Translations under genes and position numbers: made by a program | Notes under the pieces: generated by a model | Seen by the model: the letters and a program-made list of their open reading frames with translations, nothing else | Databases searched by the model: none | What the model was told of the DNA's origin: nothing | Assembly (NCBI RefSeq): GCF_017743865.1 | Contig: NZ_JAGHRJ010000001.1 | Location: forward strand, 124,001 to 188,000 | Length of the DNA: 64,000 nucleotides | Source: Labrenzia sp. R4_2 | GTDB taxonomy: Bacteria > Pseudomonadota > Alphaproteobacteria > Rhizobiales > Stappiaceae | Direction of reading: 5' to 3' | Shown here: piece after piece, positions 18,611 to 27,393 of the stretch | Position numbering within the stretch: the stretch's first letter is position 1 | How the letters are laid out: every line of letters begins with the position of its first letter

Positions 18611-19459
18611 GTGCAGGTGGAGACGGCTGGATTACTGGAAGGTCTGGATACGAACACAATCCGGCTGGCCTGTTTTGCGGGAATATTTGGCCTGATGGCG
18701 GCTATTGAATTCGCATTGCCGAAGCGGGAGCAATCACTCGGGCGGAGCAAACGCTGGCCGACCAATTGGGCGCTCGTCGTGCTTGATGCAGCGTTGGTTC
18801 GGTTCATCTTTCCAATTGGTGGTGTTGGCCTGGCGATGCTGGCCTTCGACAACGGCTGGGGCCTGTTCGGCTGGCTCGGCTGGTCGGGCGTTGCGGCCTG
18901 GTTGTTGACCTTCGTTATTCTGGATCTTGCGGTCTGGTTTCAACATTGGGCGTCTCACAAGGTGCCGCTGTTCTGGCGCATCCACCGGATGCACCACGCA
19001 GATGCTGAGGTCGATGTTTCCACCGCCCTTCGTTTTCATCCGATTGAGATCCTTCTCTCGTTTGTCTGGAAAGGTGCGGTCATTGTCGCGCTCGGCGGAC
19101 CGGTGGAAGCGGTGCTGGTTTTTGAAATTGTTTTGAATGGCGCGGCACTTTTCAATCATGCAAATGCCTCGCTCCCGGGATGGCTCGACCGGATCCTGAG
19201 AGTGTTGATCGTGACGCCGGACATGCACCGGGTACATCATTCGGTTGAGCGCCGCGAAACGGACTCGAACTACGGCTTCAATCTTTCCATATGGGATCGG
19301 ATTTTTGGAACCTATGTGCCGCAACCTGAGCGTGGGCACGAAGGCATGGAGCTCGGCCTTGGACCCGAACTCACGCCGAAAGCGCACAGTTTGCCGTTCA
19401 GTCTGGTTATTCCGTTTCTGAGGTCCGGACGGCGTCCTGAGATCCCTGAAAATCAGTAG
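18611..19459 (+). CDS. sterol desaturase / fatty acid hydroxylase family protein
   Basis: A membrane di-iron oxygenase of about 282 residues. The eight-histidine signature is present as HWASHK, HRMHHAD and HRVHHS, with NHAN between, set between about four hydrophobic segments. Family members hydroxylate or desaturate lipids, carotenoids or sterols; which applies here cannot be told. The start is uncertain: GTG 18611 or GTG 18617 give a protein beginning just before the first membrane segment, while the frame is open upstream to 18422 across the divergent hydrolase start. Confidence 0.82.
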   Translation: MQVETAGLLEGLDTNTIRLACFAGIFGLMAAIEFALPKREQSLGRSKRWPTNWALVVLDAALVRFIFPIGGVGLAMLAFDNGWGLFGWLGWSGVAAWLLTFVILDLAVWFQHWASHKVPLFWRIHRMHHADAEVDVSTALRFHPIEILLSFVWKGAVIVALGGPVEAVLVFEIVLNGAALFNHANASLPGWLDRILRVLIVTPDMHRVHHSVERRETDSNYGFNLSIWDRIFGTYVPQPERGHEGMELGLGPELTPKAHSLPFSLVIPFLRSGRRPEIPENQ

Positions 19460-20325
19460 AAACTAAACGGAAAGTAACGCAGATACAGTTCCTGATAGAC
19501 GCCCTTTTGGTGCAGCTGCCTTAGGGCATAGTTCAATGCTGCGGCCCGCTCGGTATCACCGCTCCGCGTAGCAATTGCCATACCCTCCCCAAAATAACCT
19601 GGCTCCAACCACGGACCACCGGCAAAGCGGCAGCAGTTTTCTGCCGCCGGGCTGCGCAGCCAGAACGAGAGACTGAGACCGTCACCAAAATGAGCATCTG
19701 CCGTCCCATCCTTCACGGCCTCTCGTGCCTCTGCGGTAGACGGGAAGTTCAGGATGTCGGCGCTGGGCCAGAACTTGCGGGCAAAGGCTTCATAACGGGT
19801 TCCGGCTTGGACCGCGACTGTTTGGCCGGGTTCGGGAGCATCGCCGAAGTCGTTATCCGCTGAGTTTGAAACGATCACACGGGCCGGCAGTTTCATGTAA
19901 TCGTCGGTGAATGTCAGATCGCGGGCCTGCGGTGAATACCTGGAAAGGCCTGAGATGATTGCGTCTCCCTCTTCCTCCTCCAAGGCCGGGATCAGAACCT
20001 CAAAGTCCTTTATTTTCAATGCACAGGAGATTGCAAGCTCCTGGCATAGGGCACGGGACAAGTCGATATTGAACCCTGTTAAGCGGCCTTGCGGATCGCG
20101 GAACACAAAGGGCGGGAAGTTGTCCGTTGCAAGAAACTGGATTGTGTCCGGGATGTTGTTCGGCCGGTCGAAAACAGCTTTGTGATCCCAGAAATTTGGA
20201 ACGATGATTTCCGGTTGATCTGCCCGAGCTAATTCAGAAGTTGCAACCATAGCGATTATAGTTAATAGTAATACAACTAAAAATACGAAAGTAACACCAA
20301 ATACCCGTTTGCCGGGGGGCAGCAA
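19453..20325 (-). CDS. periplasmic amino-acid-type solute-binding protein (SBP family 3)
   Basis: A protein of about 290 residues with a hydrophobic signal segment (VTFVFLVVLLLTIIAMVA) followed by a family-3 solute-binding fold. FVFRDPQGRLTGFNIDLSRALC is the classic N-lobe motif, here split as FRDPQGRLTGFNIDL; DAIISGLSRYSP and TVAVQAGTRYEAF follow. No permease or ATPase is adjacent, so it may be a signalling or orphan binding protein. The frame is open back to ATG 20436 over the divergent glycosyltransferase start; I chose TTG 20325, just before the signal segment, with moderate confidence. The DNA for the signal segment is noticeably AT-rich. Confidence 0.75.
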   Translation of the reverse strand: MLPPGKRVFGVTFVFLVVLLLTIIAMVATSELARADQPEIIVPNFWDHKAVFDRPNNIPDTIQFLATDNFPPFVFRDPQGRLTGFNIDLSRALCQELAISCALKIKDFEVLIPALEEEEGDAIISGLSRYSPQARDLTFTDDYMKLPARVIVSNSADNDFGDAPEPGQTVAVQAGTRYEAFARKFWPSADILNFPSTAEAREAVKDGTADAHFGDGLSLSFWLRSPAAENCCRFAGGPWLEPGYFGEGMAIATRSGDTERAAALNYALRQLHQKGVYQELYLRYFPFSFY

Positions 20326-20393
20326 CTCAGCTTCGTTTATTGACGATCCCCTACGGCAGAAGTGCGTGTATCGAGTATGCGGGGGGAACGGAA

Positions 20394-22247
20394 ATGCAGG
20401 ACAGTCTGCCGGGTGTTCTTGAAATCCTGTTGTCACGTGGCGTTCCCCGATCGGTTTTAACAGCGGCTCATGACGCGGCCCAAGTTCATGGCGTCCCGTT
20501 CGAAGAGTATCTGCTTCGCCACGCCATTGTCACTACGGAGTGTCTTTACAGCGCCTTTGCAGAACTCTGCAATCTACCGTTTTTGCCCGAAAACGGATTT
20601 CGGTTGCGCACCTTGAATGACCGGCCATTGGCCATAGGGGAGGCGGAGTTCGGCCCGACCCTTCTATCGCTTTACCGTAACCAGGCGCTTTATGCGATCG
20701 CTCCGGAGCCCGGACAGTTTCTCGAAGTTCGCCGCCATTTGGAACGCCATCCGGTACTTGCCAAACAAATCCGGATTACGACCCCCGCCGCAATCGAATA
20801 TGCGTCCCATGTATCCAATTCACCGGCCGGAGAATTGGAAATCCGGTTTCCGTCCTATTCGGCGCGGCATATCCGGTTACCGGCGGTCCTGTTGATCCTG
20901 TGTTTTCTCGCTGTCTTTGTGCTGGGTGTCAGCCAGATGATTTCCGGGGCTTTGCTTTTTGCTATAACCGGCGTCGTTTCGCTGGCCTGTTTGGGAGCCG
21001 GGATCATCCGCTTTATCTGCGCACAGTCTTCTCAAGAGGAAGACTTGGTCTACCATTTGCCGGAACCCTTGAGCTCCGGGCTGATAATTTGGCCGAGATA
21101 TACGGTTCTTGTTCCGCTTTACAGGGAAGCAGGTGTTGTTCCGGATCTGCTTCGGGCCCTGAACGCACTGAACTATCCGCGTGACCGGCTTCAGATCCTT
21201 CTTCTGATGGAAACCGATGACCTTGAAACCGCAGCAGCCCTTCCTGAAGATCTGCCGCCTCACATCGAAGCCTTGGTGGTGCCGGACGGGACACCCCGGA
21301 CGAAACCACGCGCGTTGGACTACGGTTTGGCAGCAGCCACCGGAACCTATGTGACCGTCTTCGATGCGGAGGACAGGCCAGACCCTGACCAGCTGAAGAA
21401 GGCGGCGTTCCTGTTTGCTCGAGGACCGGCCGAGCTCGCTTGCCTGCAAGCGCGATTGCTTGTCGACAACGCCAACGAGACCTTCATCTCCCGCCAGTTC
21501 GCGCTTGAATATGCCTGCCTGTTTGACCAGTTGTTGCCGTGGTTGTTCAGGCATCGTTGGCCGTTTCCACTGGGGGGGACCTCCAACCACTTCCGCATCA
21601 GTGCATTGCATGCTGTTGGTGGGTGGGACCGGTACAACGTGACTGAAGACGCTGATCTCGGCGTCCGGCTCGAACGGCTTGGGTTCCGGCTCGGTGTCTT
21701 GCCGTGTCAGACATTGGAAGAAGCGCCGGTTACCTTGAGGGCTTGGCTCGCCCAGCGCGCCCGCTGGCACAAAGGGTGGCTGCAGACAATTTTCGTTCAT
21801 GCCCGATCACCGAGACGGCTACTGAGCGATCTGGGAGCGGTCAGAACAGCCGTTTTGGCGGCATTGTTCCTCGGCACTTTTCTCTTGATCGCACTACATC
21901 CGGTTTTCTTGGTTCTCCTGACCGGCTCTCTCCTTGGGTATTACGACCACACTTATTTCTTCGGCAATATTGTGCTGACCGTGATGTTTGTATCAGGTGC
22001 GGCCGCTGGCTATGCGGGCGCTTTGTTTGCTTTGTGGACAGGTGCCCGCAGGCGCGGGCATGGCATCCGGTTGCTCGACGCACCGGGCGTCTTGATCTAC
22101 TGGATGTTTGCGGGTCTCGCTTTTTACAGAGCCGTCTGGGAATTGGCCTCAGCACCTTACCGCTGGAACAAGACGGAACATGGTGTATCGCGTCAACGAA
22201 CCTCTTTGACCGATTGGAAAACGGCGCCCGAAGCGGAACTAAAATAA
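20394..22247 (+). CDS. membrane glycosyltransferase, GT2 family, with N-terminal MshEN-like region
   Basis: A processive-type glycosyltransferase of about 617 residues. Residues 1-130 resemble the small N-terminal domain shared with GspE/MshE-type proteins. Two hydrophobic segments follow (about 160-205). The catalytic domain has VLVPLYREAGVV, the metal-binding FDAEDRPDPDQ, the acceptor-site TEDADLG and QRARWHKGW, equivalent to the QxxRW of cellulose-synthase-like enzymes. Two or three C-terminal membrane segments complete it. It probably makes or exports a beta-linked polysaccharide; no partner polysaccharide genes are adjacent. ATG 20394 with a GGGGGGAA SD is favoured over TTG 20340. Confidence 0.83.
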   Translation: MQDSLPGVLEILLSRGVPRSVLTAAHDAAQVHGVPFEEYLLRHAIVTTECLYSAFAELCNLPFLPENGFRLRTLNDRPLAIGEAEFGPTLLSLYRNQALYAIAPEPGQFLEVRRHLERHPVLAKQIRITTPAAIEYASHVSNSPAGELEIRFPSYSARHIRLPAVLLILCFLAVFVLGVSQMISGALLFAITGVVSLACLGAGIIRFICAQSSQEEDLVYHLPEPLSSGLIIWPRYTVLVPLYREAGVVPDLLRALNALNYPRDRLQILLLMETDDLETAAALPEDLPPHIEALVVPDGTPRTKPRALDYGLAAATGTYVTVFDAEDRPDPDQLKKAAFLFARGPAELACLQARLLVDNANETFISRQFALEYACLFDQLLPWLFRHRWPFPLGGTSNHFRISALHAVGGWDRYNVTEDADLGVRLERLGFRLGVLPCQTLEEAPVTLRAWLAQRARWHKGWLQTIFVHARSPRRLLSDLGAVRTAVLAALFLGTFLLIALHPVFLVLLTGSLLGYYDHTYFFGNIVLTVMFVSGAAAGYAGALFALWTGARRRGHGIRLLDAPGVLIYWMFAGLAFYRAVWELASAPYRWNKTEHGVSRQRTSLTDWKTAPEAELK

Positions 22248-22377
22248 GCATTATCTTTGTTGCAAAGCGTAATCATCCTATTTTCTTGAAAAATCGAAAA
22301 CTGCTGATCTCTTTCCCCTCTGGCCTATGGAGCGTTTGAAGGCCATATTTCCGTTTGCAACTGAAATTAAGGGAAGA

Positions 22378-23199
22378 ATGGCAGTGCCGAAGTCGTACTA
22401 CGCGCCCACAGGCGGACATCCAGGGCAGGAAACACTCTTGACTGACAGGGCCGTCTTTACAGACGCCTATGCCGTCATTCCGCGCCGGACCATGCGCGAT
22501 ATCGTAACCAGTTACCTGCCATTTTGGGACGAGACGCGTCTTTGGGTCCTGTCCCGCCCATTGTCCGGGTTTGCCGAGACTTTTTCGCAGTACATCATGG
22601 AAGTCTCACCCGGTGGCGGTTCAGAGCGCCCGGAAACAGACCCCGATGCTGAAGGTGTTTTGTTTGTTGTGGAGGGCGAGGCCGTTCTGACTGTCGAGGG
22701 AACGCGCCATGACTTGCGCGCCGGAAGTTATGCCTTCCTGCCGCCCGAGACGGATTGGACCTTCAAAAATGAAAGCACCAATCCAGTTCGTTTTCACTGG
22801 GTCCGCAAATCCTATGAAGCTGTCGATGGTCTGGATTTTCCCGAGGTCTTTGTGACCCATGAAGACGATGTTGCGCCGATCGAAATGCCCGGCACCGAGG
22901 GCAAGTGGGCAACGACCCGGTTCGTCGATCCGAAAGACTTGCGGCACGACATGCATGTCAACATCGTCACCTTCCAGCCGGGGGCGGTCATTCCCTTTGC
23001 CGAGACCCATGTGATGGAGCACGGGCTTTATGTACTCGAAGGCAAAGCGGTTTACCGGCTCAATCAGGATTGGGTCGAAGTGGAGGCCGGTGACTACATG
23101 TGGCTCCGGGCCTTTTGCCCTCAGGCCTGTTATGCGGGCGGCCCGGGACCGTTCCGGTACCTTCTTTACAAGGATGTCAATCGGCACATGGCGCTTTAA
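22378..23199 (+). CDS. (S)-ureidoglycine aminohydrolase (bicupin)
   Basis: A protein of about 273 residues with two cupin barrels. The family converts (S)-ureidoglycine to ureidoglycolate plus ammonia with a Mn2+ centre. The C-terminal cupin shows the metal-binding set in PFAETHVMEHGLYVLEGKAVYRLN and the terminal LLYKDVNRHM typical of this enzyme. AAGGGAAG precedes ATG 22378; a longer frame from 22327 is unlikely. It belongs with allA, puuE-uraD and puuD nearby. A weak terminator-like hairpin follows. Confidence 0.88.
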   Translation: MAVPKSYYAPTGGHPGQETLLTDRAVFTDAYAVIPRRTMRDIVTSYLPFWDETRLWVLSRPLSGFAETFSQYIMEVSPGGGSERPETDPDAEGVLFVVEGEAVLTVEGTRHDLRAGSYAFLPPETDWTFKNESTNPVRFHWVRKSYEAVDGLDFPEVFVTHEDDVAPIEMPGTEGKWATTRFVDPKDLRHDMHVNIVTFQPGAVIPFAETHVMEHGLYVLEGKAVYRLNQDWVEVEAGDYMWLRAFCPQACYAGGPGPFRYLLYKDVNRHMAL

Positions 23200-23255
23200 A
23201 TAGCTGCACCAGACGGAATGGGACGAGGTAAGGCAGTACCCTGCTCTTTCCCATA

Positions 23256-23279
23256 ATTGTCTCTAAGGACAATGTTTTT
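23256..23279 (+). terminator. weak terminator after ureidoglycine aminohydrolase
   Basis: ATTGTC (23256-23261) and GACAAT (23268-23273) form a 6-bp stem with a 6-nt loop followed by GTTTTT. The stem is short and AT-rich, so termination may be partial before the gap-like gene. Confidence 0.5.
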
Positions 23280-23398
23280 CGAGACAGGCAGCCGTGGATT
23301 GATAACAATATGACTGCGGTCCAGCTTCACCTGCCGGGCCGTGAAAGCCCGGTCTTGCCGGGTGTTCCGGCTGCTCTTCATCATAGCGGACATGTAAC

Positions 23399-24382
23399 AT
23401 GCGGATCGTCATCAACGGGTTCGGCCGTATTGGCCGGACTGTCTTGCGCCAAATACTGCGGTTGCCAGCTGATCACTCCATTGATGTGGTGCAGATCAAT
23501 GACATCGCAGCGCTCGAGACTTGCGCGTACCTCTTCAAGTACGACAGCGTCTTTGGTCCTTATCCGGGATCCGTTGAGCGCACGGACGACAGCCTGATCG
23601 TGGACGGGCGTGAGATCCAGTTTACATGTGCGCCAGATATTTCCGGGTTCGACCTGTCAGGTGTGGATGTGGTTATGGAATGCACCGGGCGGGCTGATAC
23701 CAGAGATGTTGCGTCCCGGGGCCTCAAGGCCGGCGCCAGCAATGTGCTGATCTCCGGACCGTCTGCTGCTGCAGATGTGACCCTGGTGCTCGGGGCGAAC
23801 GAAGACCAGCTCGGCAACCACACGATTGTGTCCAATGGGTCTTGCACAACGAATGCCTTGGCTCCGCTCCTGCGCGGAATTGATGATGCGATCGGTATCG
23901 AAACCGGCCACATGACGACGGTCCACTGTTACACCGGCAGTCAGCCGATGGTGGATGCACCGCGTGGGCCGCTGGAGCGCAGCCGGGCAGGCGGTGTGTC
24001 CATGGTTCCGACAACGACCAGTGCGACAAAGCTCTTGGGCGTTGTGCTGCCGCAGCTGGACGGCAAGGTCAGCGGGGCTGCCGTGCGAGTTCCCTCGATC
24101 AGTGTCTCGGCAATAGACGTTACGCTGACGTTGAAAGAGCCGCCTGCAGACGACGTCAACGAGCAGCTCCAGAAGATCTTTGACAGCAGTTCAATCGTCG
24201 GTTTTACAAACGATCACGTCGTCTCGACCGATATGCGTGCCCGGCCGGAGTCTCTGGTAGTTGCTCTGCCGGAAACGCTTGCCGTTGGGGACCGTCAGGT
24301 CCGCATTTTTGGCTGGTACGACAATGAATGGGGCTTTTCCTGCCGGATGATCGACATGGCGCGCCTCATGGCGGCCCGGTAG
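23399..24382 (+). CDS. type I glyceraldehyde-3-phosphate dehydrogenase-family protein (divergent)
   Basis: A 327-residue NAD-dependent phosphorylating dehydrogenase. The nucleotide-binding GFGRIGR is at the N terminus. Catalytic Cys149 (SNGSCTTN) and His176 (TTVHCYTG) fall at the standard positions, and the C-terminal WYDNEWGF is intact. It is unusual in several places: YDSVFGPYPG replaces the normal YDSTHG-type segment, and the phosphate-site S-loop reads PLERSRAGG instead of WRxGRAA. It is therefore probably not the housekeeping glycolytic enzyme; substrate could be another sugar-phosphate aldehyde. It sits alone on the + strand inside a urate-degradation cluster. Confidence 0.8.
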   Translation: MRIVINGFGRIGRTVLRQILRLPADHSIDVVQINDIAALETCAYLFKYDSVFGPYPGSVERTDDSLIVDGREIQFTCAPDISGFDLSGVDVVMECTGRADTRDVASRGLKAGASNVLISGPSAAADVTLVLGANEDQLGNHTIVSNGSCTTNALAPLLRGIDDAIGIETGHMTTVHCYTGSQPMVDAPRGPLERSRAGGVSMVPTTTSATKLLGVVLPQLDGKVSGAAVRVPSISVSAIDVTLTLKEPPADDVNEQLQKIFDSSSIVGFTNDHVVSTDMRARPESLVVALPETLAVGDRQVRIFGWYDNEWGFSCRMIDMARLMAAR

Positions 24383-24383
24383 G

Positions 24384-24872
24384 TCAAATCGCCTCAACGA
24401 TCCAAGGCGTATCGAACCAGTGTTCTTCCAGGTTTGCGCCATCCCCGATCCGGTCGACGACGATATAGCGGCCCGGTTTTTCGATTGGGGCAAGGACCCC
24501 GTGCCAGGTCCCCCGGTGAAGGTTAATGGATTGCCCCGGCTGGGTGACAAAGGCTTTCAAATTGACCGGCGCGCCGTCCTTGTCTTCGGCGACAATGACC
24601 AGCATCGGAACACCGTCCAGTGGAACAAATGCCTGGCTGCCGTCCGGGTGCCGCTCGACCATGTCGACCGTGTAGGGAAAGGTTCGAGCCTTGGCGTCAA
24701 AGAGGCTGATCCCGGCGCGGCCGGTGCCAAAATCCACCTTTGCCAGATCGTGATGACGCCCGCACATGCCTTGATTGATGATCTTGTCCGGCTCACCGGA
24801 TACCTCGATCACATCGCCATAGGCAGAAAAGGCCTCAGCTGTCAGCGGCGCGGGCGTCAGAACATGGGTCAT
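24384..24872 (-). CDS. allA: ureidoglycolate lyase
   Basis: A 162-residue cupin-fold enzyme splitting ureidoglycolate into glyoxylate and urea, the last step of the allantoin route seen here. Typical segments are LTAEAFSAYGDVIE, the INQGMCGRHHDLA region, DMVERHPDGSQAFVPL and LHRGTWHGVLAPI. Its start overlaps the stop of the upstream puuE-uraD gene by 4 nt, so the two are probably co-translated. It converges on the gap-like gene, with stops 1 bp apart. Confidence 0.92.
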   Translation of the reverse strand: MTHVLTPAPLTAEAFSAYGDVIEVSGEPDKIINQGMCGRHHDLAKVDFGTGRAGISLFDAKARTFPYTVDMVERHPDGSQAFVPLDGVPMLVIVAEDKDGAPVNLKAFVTQPGQSINLHRGTWHGVLAPIEKPGRYIVVDRIGDGANLEEHWFDTPWIVEAI

Positions 24873-26284
24873 GGCAGAACATCCATCAGGCGGAATTCCG
24901 CGATCCGCTCAACCTGTCGGCAGGCCTCGGAAAATTCCGTTTCACGATCATTACCGGTTCGCTCGTGAAAGGCAGCCAGGATGGACGCCTTGGTGTGGTC
25001 GCGGACGGCGATGATGAATGGGAAGCCGTGTTTGGCGACGTAGTCGGAATTGAGCTTGGTAAAGGTCTCCCGCTCGTCGTCGGTGAGCATGTCCAAACCT
25101 GCACCGGCTTGTTCGCTGGTGCTTTCTGCGGTGAGGCGTCCAGCCGCTGCCAGCTTGCCGGCAAGATCCGGGTGTGCGGTCAAAACGCCCAAACGCTCCT
25201 CCGCGCTCGCGGTCCGGAATTTGCGGCAGAGCGCATTATGAACCCCGGCCGAACAGTCATGCGCTGGGCCGAGTTCCAGATCAAACGCTCGTTCGGCAAT
25301 CCAGGGCGAGTGTTCAAAAATACCGCCAAATCTGGCAACGAACGTGCCGCGATCCATCTGGCTCGGCCGCTCAAAGGCTTGCGGTGGATGGTTTTTGGCC
25401 CAATGCTTTGCAATCTCGATCCGGCGCGGACACCAAACGTCGGTGTGGCTCTGGATATAGTCGATGAACTTCCTGAGAGCGGCGATCTTGCCCGGCCGGC
25501 CGATCAAACGGCAGTGCAGACCGACCGACATCATCTTCGGCGCACCTGCTTCACCCTCGGCATAGAGAACATCGAACGCGTTTTTCAGGTACTCGAAGAA
25601 ATCCTCGCCGCTGCTCCATCCCGGTGACACGGAAAAGCGCATGTCGTTGGCTTCCAGCGTGTAAGGGATGATCAGCTGTTGCTTGCCGCCGATCTCCAGC
25701 CAATAGGGCAGGTCATCGTCATAGGTGTCGGATATGTAGTCAAAGCCACCTTCTTCCGCGACCAGCCGGACCGTGCTTTCCGAGCAGCGCCCGGTGTACC
25801 AGCCGTGTGGACGCTCACCTGTGACTTCCGTGTGGAGACGGGTCGCTTCCGCAATGGCCGCGCGTTCGGTCTCAGGATCCATGTCCTTGTGTTCGATCCA
25901 TTTCAGACCATGGCTTGCAATTTCCCAGCCGGCGCTCTTCATGGCCGCGACCTGTTCCGGATTTCGGGCGAGCGCTGTTGCAACACCATAGATCGTCAGT
26001 GGAATGTCTGCGCCGGTGAAGAGCCGGTGGATCCTCCAGAAACCGGCACGCGCGCCGTACTCATACATGGATTCCATGTTCCAGTGGCGTTGACCCGGCC
26101 ACTGGGCCGCACCTGGAATATCTGACAAGAACGCTTCAGACGCGGGATCGCCGTGAAGGACGCAGTTCTCGCCGCCTTCCTCATAATTCAAAACGAATTG
26201 CACAGCGACCTTGGCACCGTTCGGCCAGTTTGCGTTCGGCGGCGTGGGACCATAACCACGAAGATTGCGGGGATAGCGATTCAA
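24869..26284 (-). CDS. puuE: fused allantoinase (PuuE) - OHCU decarboxylase (UraD)
   Basis: A 471-residue two-domain enzyme. Residues 1 to about 300 are a metal-independent allantoinase of the polysaccharide-deacetylase fold (NYEEGGENCVLHGD, SHGLKWIEHKDM, GWYTGRCSEST). Residues from about 310 are an OHCU decarboxylase (UraD), with the FGGIFEHSPW catalytic-His segment, AHPDLAGKLA and KHGFPFIIAVR. The fusion joins two consecutive steps: OHCU to (S)-allantoin, then allantoin to allantoate. A short Pro/Gln linker lies at 299-308. Co-operonic with allA. Confidence 0.93.
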   Translation of the reverse strand: MNRYPRNLRGYGPTPPNANWPNGAKVAVQFVLNYEEGGENCVLHGDPASEAFLSDIPGAAQWPGQRHWNMESMYEYGARAGFWRIHRLFTGADIPLTIYGVATALARNPEQVAAMKSAGWEIASHGLKWIEHKDMDPETERAAIAEATRLHTEVTGERPHGWYTGRCSESTVRLVAEEGGFDYISDTYDDDLPYWLEIGGKQQLIIPYTLEANDMRFSVSPGWSSGEDFFEYLKNAFDVLYAEGEAGAPKMMSVGLHCRLIGRPGKIAALRKFIDYIQSHTDVWCPRRIEIAKHWAKNHPPQAFERPSQMDRGTFVARFGGIFEHSPWIAERAFDLELGPAHDCSAGVHNALCRKFRTASAEERLGVLTAHPDLAGKLAAAGRLTAESTSEQAGAGLDMLTDDERETFTKLNSDYVAKHGFPFIIAVRDHTKASILAAFHERTGNDRETEFSEACRQVERIAEFRLMDVLP

Positions 26285-26372
26285 GACAGACCTCCAAGCT
26301 TTCCGGTCTTATAAAACAGCGCGCGGGTATTCGGTTTTCGATAATTCTTGAAAGTGCTTCACAGTTCCAGTT

Positions 26373-27290
26373 TCAGACTGAAGGCGTTTTGGCCAGTTCG
26401 TCCTGAATGTGTGCAACCATGAAATCGATAAAGAGGCGGACTTTAGGATCCTGGCGGCGGCGGTGGGTGTAAAGGCATGCCATTTGAACGGGTATCGGTG
26501 GTTCGTTCTCCAAAACCTGAACCAAGCGCCCGGACTTCAAATGTTCCGCCACTTCAAACACCGGTTTGAGGACGATGCCATGACCTTCCAGCGCCCAAGC
26601 GGTGAGCACATCGCCATGGTCGGACTCAAAAGGGCCTTTGACCGGAATACGTTTCACACCCTCGGGTGTTTCAAGGGGCCACTGAAATTCTGGCGCGCCG
26701 GGATAGCGCATGTTCAGGCAGTCGAATTTTCCTGTCGACAAATCAGCGCTCGATGCCGGTTGTCCCGTCTTAGAGATGTAATCCGGGGAAGCACAGAGGA
26801 TTCTCTGGCAATCGGCGATTTTGCGGATTTTAAGGTTCGAGTCTTCCGGTACCCCCAAAAAGAACGCGGCATCGAGGCCTTCGCCTGTCAGGTCCACTTT
26901 CCGGTCAGACAAACGCAACCGGATATCGATCAGCGGATGGTCTGCCTTGAAGGTCGGAATGGCTGGGGCAATCAGGCTTTGCCCCATGCTGATGGGAGCG
27001 GCCACGAACAGTGTCCCGCGTGGTGAGCGGGTCATGTTGGTGATTTCCGCTTCCGCTTCTTCCACCGCTTCCATTATTTTTGTTGCGCCGCGGTAAAAGA
27101 TATTGCCCTGTTCGGTCGGGCTCAGGGCGCGGGTCGTGCGCTGAAACAGCCGGACATTCAGGTGTTCTTCCAGTTGAGAAATCCGGGACGACGCGACCGC
27201 AGACGAAATTCTAAGGTCCCTTGCGGCCGCGGACATGTTACCGAGCTCGTAGACACGTAAAAAGGTGCGGATATTCTCCAGGTAAGCCAT
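26373..27290 (-). CDS. LysR-family transcriptional regulator
   Basis: A 305-residue LysR regulator. The N-terminal winged helix (1-60) contains FLRVYELGNMSAAARDLRIS with an RISQLEEHLNVRLFQRTTR recognition/wing region, followed by the effector-binding domain. It is closest to the CrgA-like subgroup judging by GEGLDAAFFLG and the VAAPISMGQ segment. It is divergent from puuD (104-bp gap) and upstream of the puuE-uraD/allA operon, so control of urate catabolism is likely but unproven. Confidence 0.85.
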   Translation of the reverse strand: MAYLENIRTFLRVYELGNMSAAARDLRISSAVASSRISQLEEHLNVRLFQRTTRALSPTEQGNIFYRGATKIMEAVEEAEAEITNMTRSPRGTLFVAAPISMGQSLIAPAIPTFKADHPLIDIRLRLSDRKVDLTGEGLDAAFFLGVPEDSNLKIRKIADCQRILCASPDYISKTGQPASSADLSTGKFDCLNMRYPGAPEFQWPLETPEGVKRIPVKGPFESDHGDVLTAWALEGHGIVLKPVFEVAEHLKSGRLVQVLENEPPIPVQMACLYTHRRRQDPKVRLFIDFMVAHIQDELAKTPSV

Positions 27291-27393
27291 TTGGCGATTG
27301 TTCCGGATTTTTTGAAACTGCTTGGATTATGTCGGGATACCAGAAAATTGGATGATCGACTAGGTTGATGGCAAAGTTTTTGGAGGGATTGGA

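Noticed and set aside
27291-27393. LysR operator (T-N11-A) between the LysR gene and puuD
   Set aside because: Several loose matches exist in the AT-rich gap, but none is a convincing palindrome.
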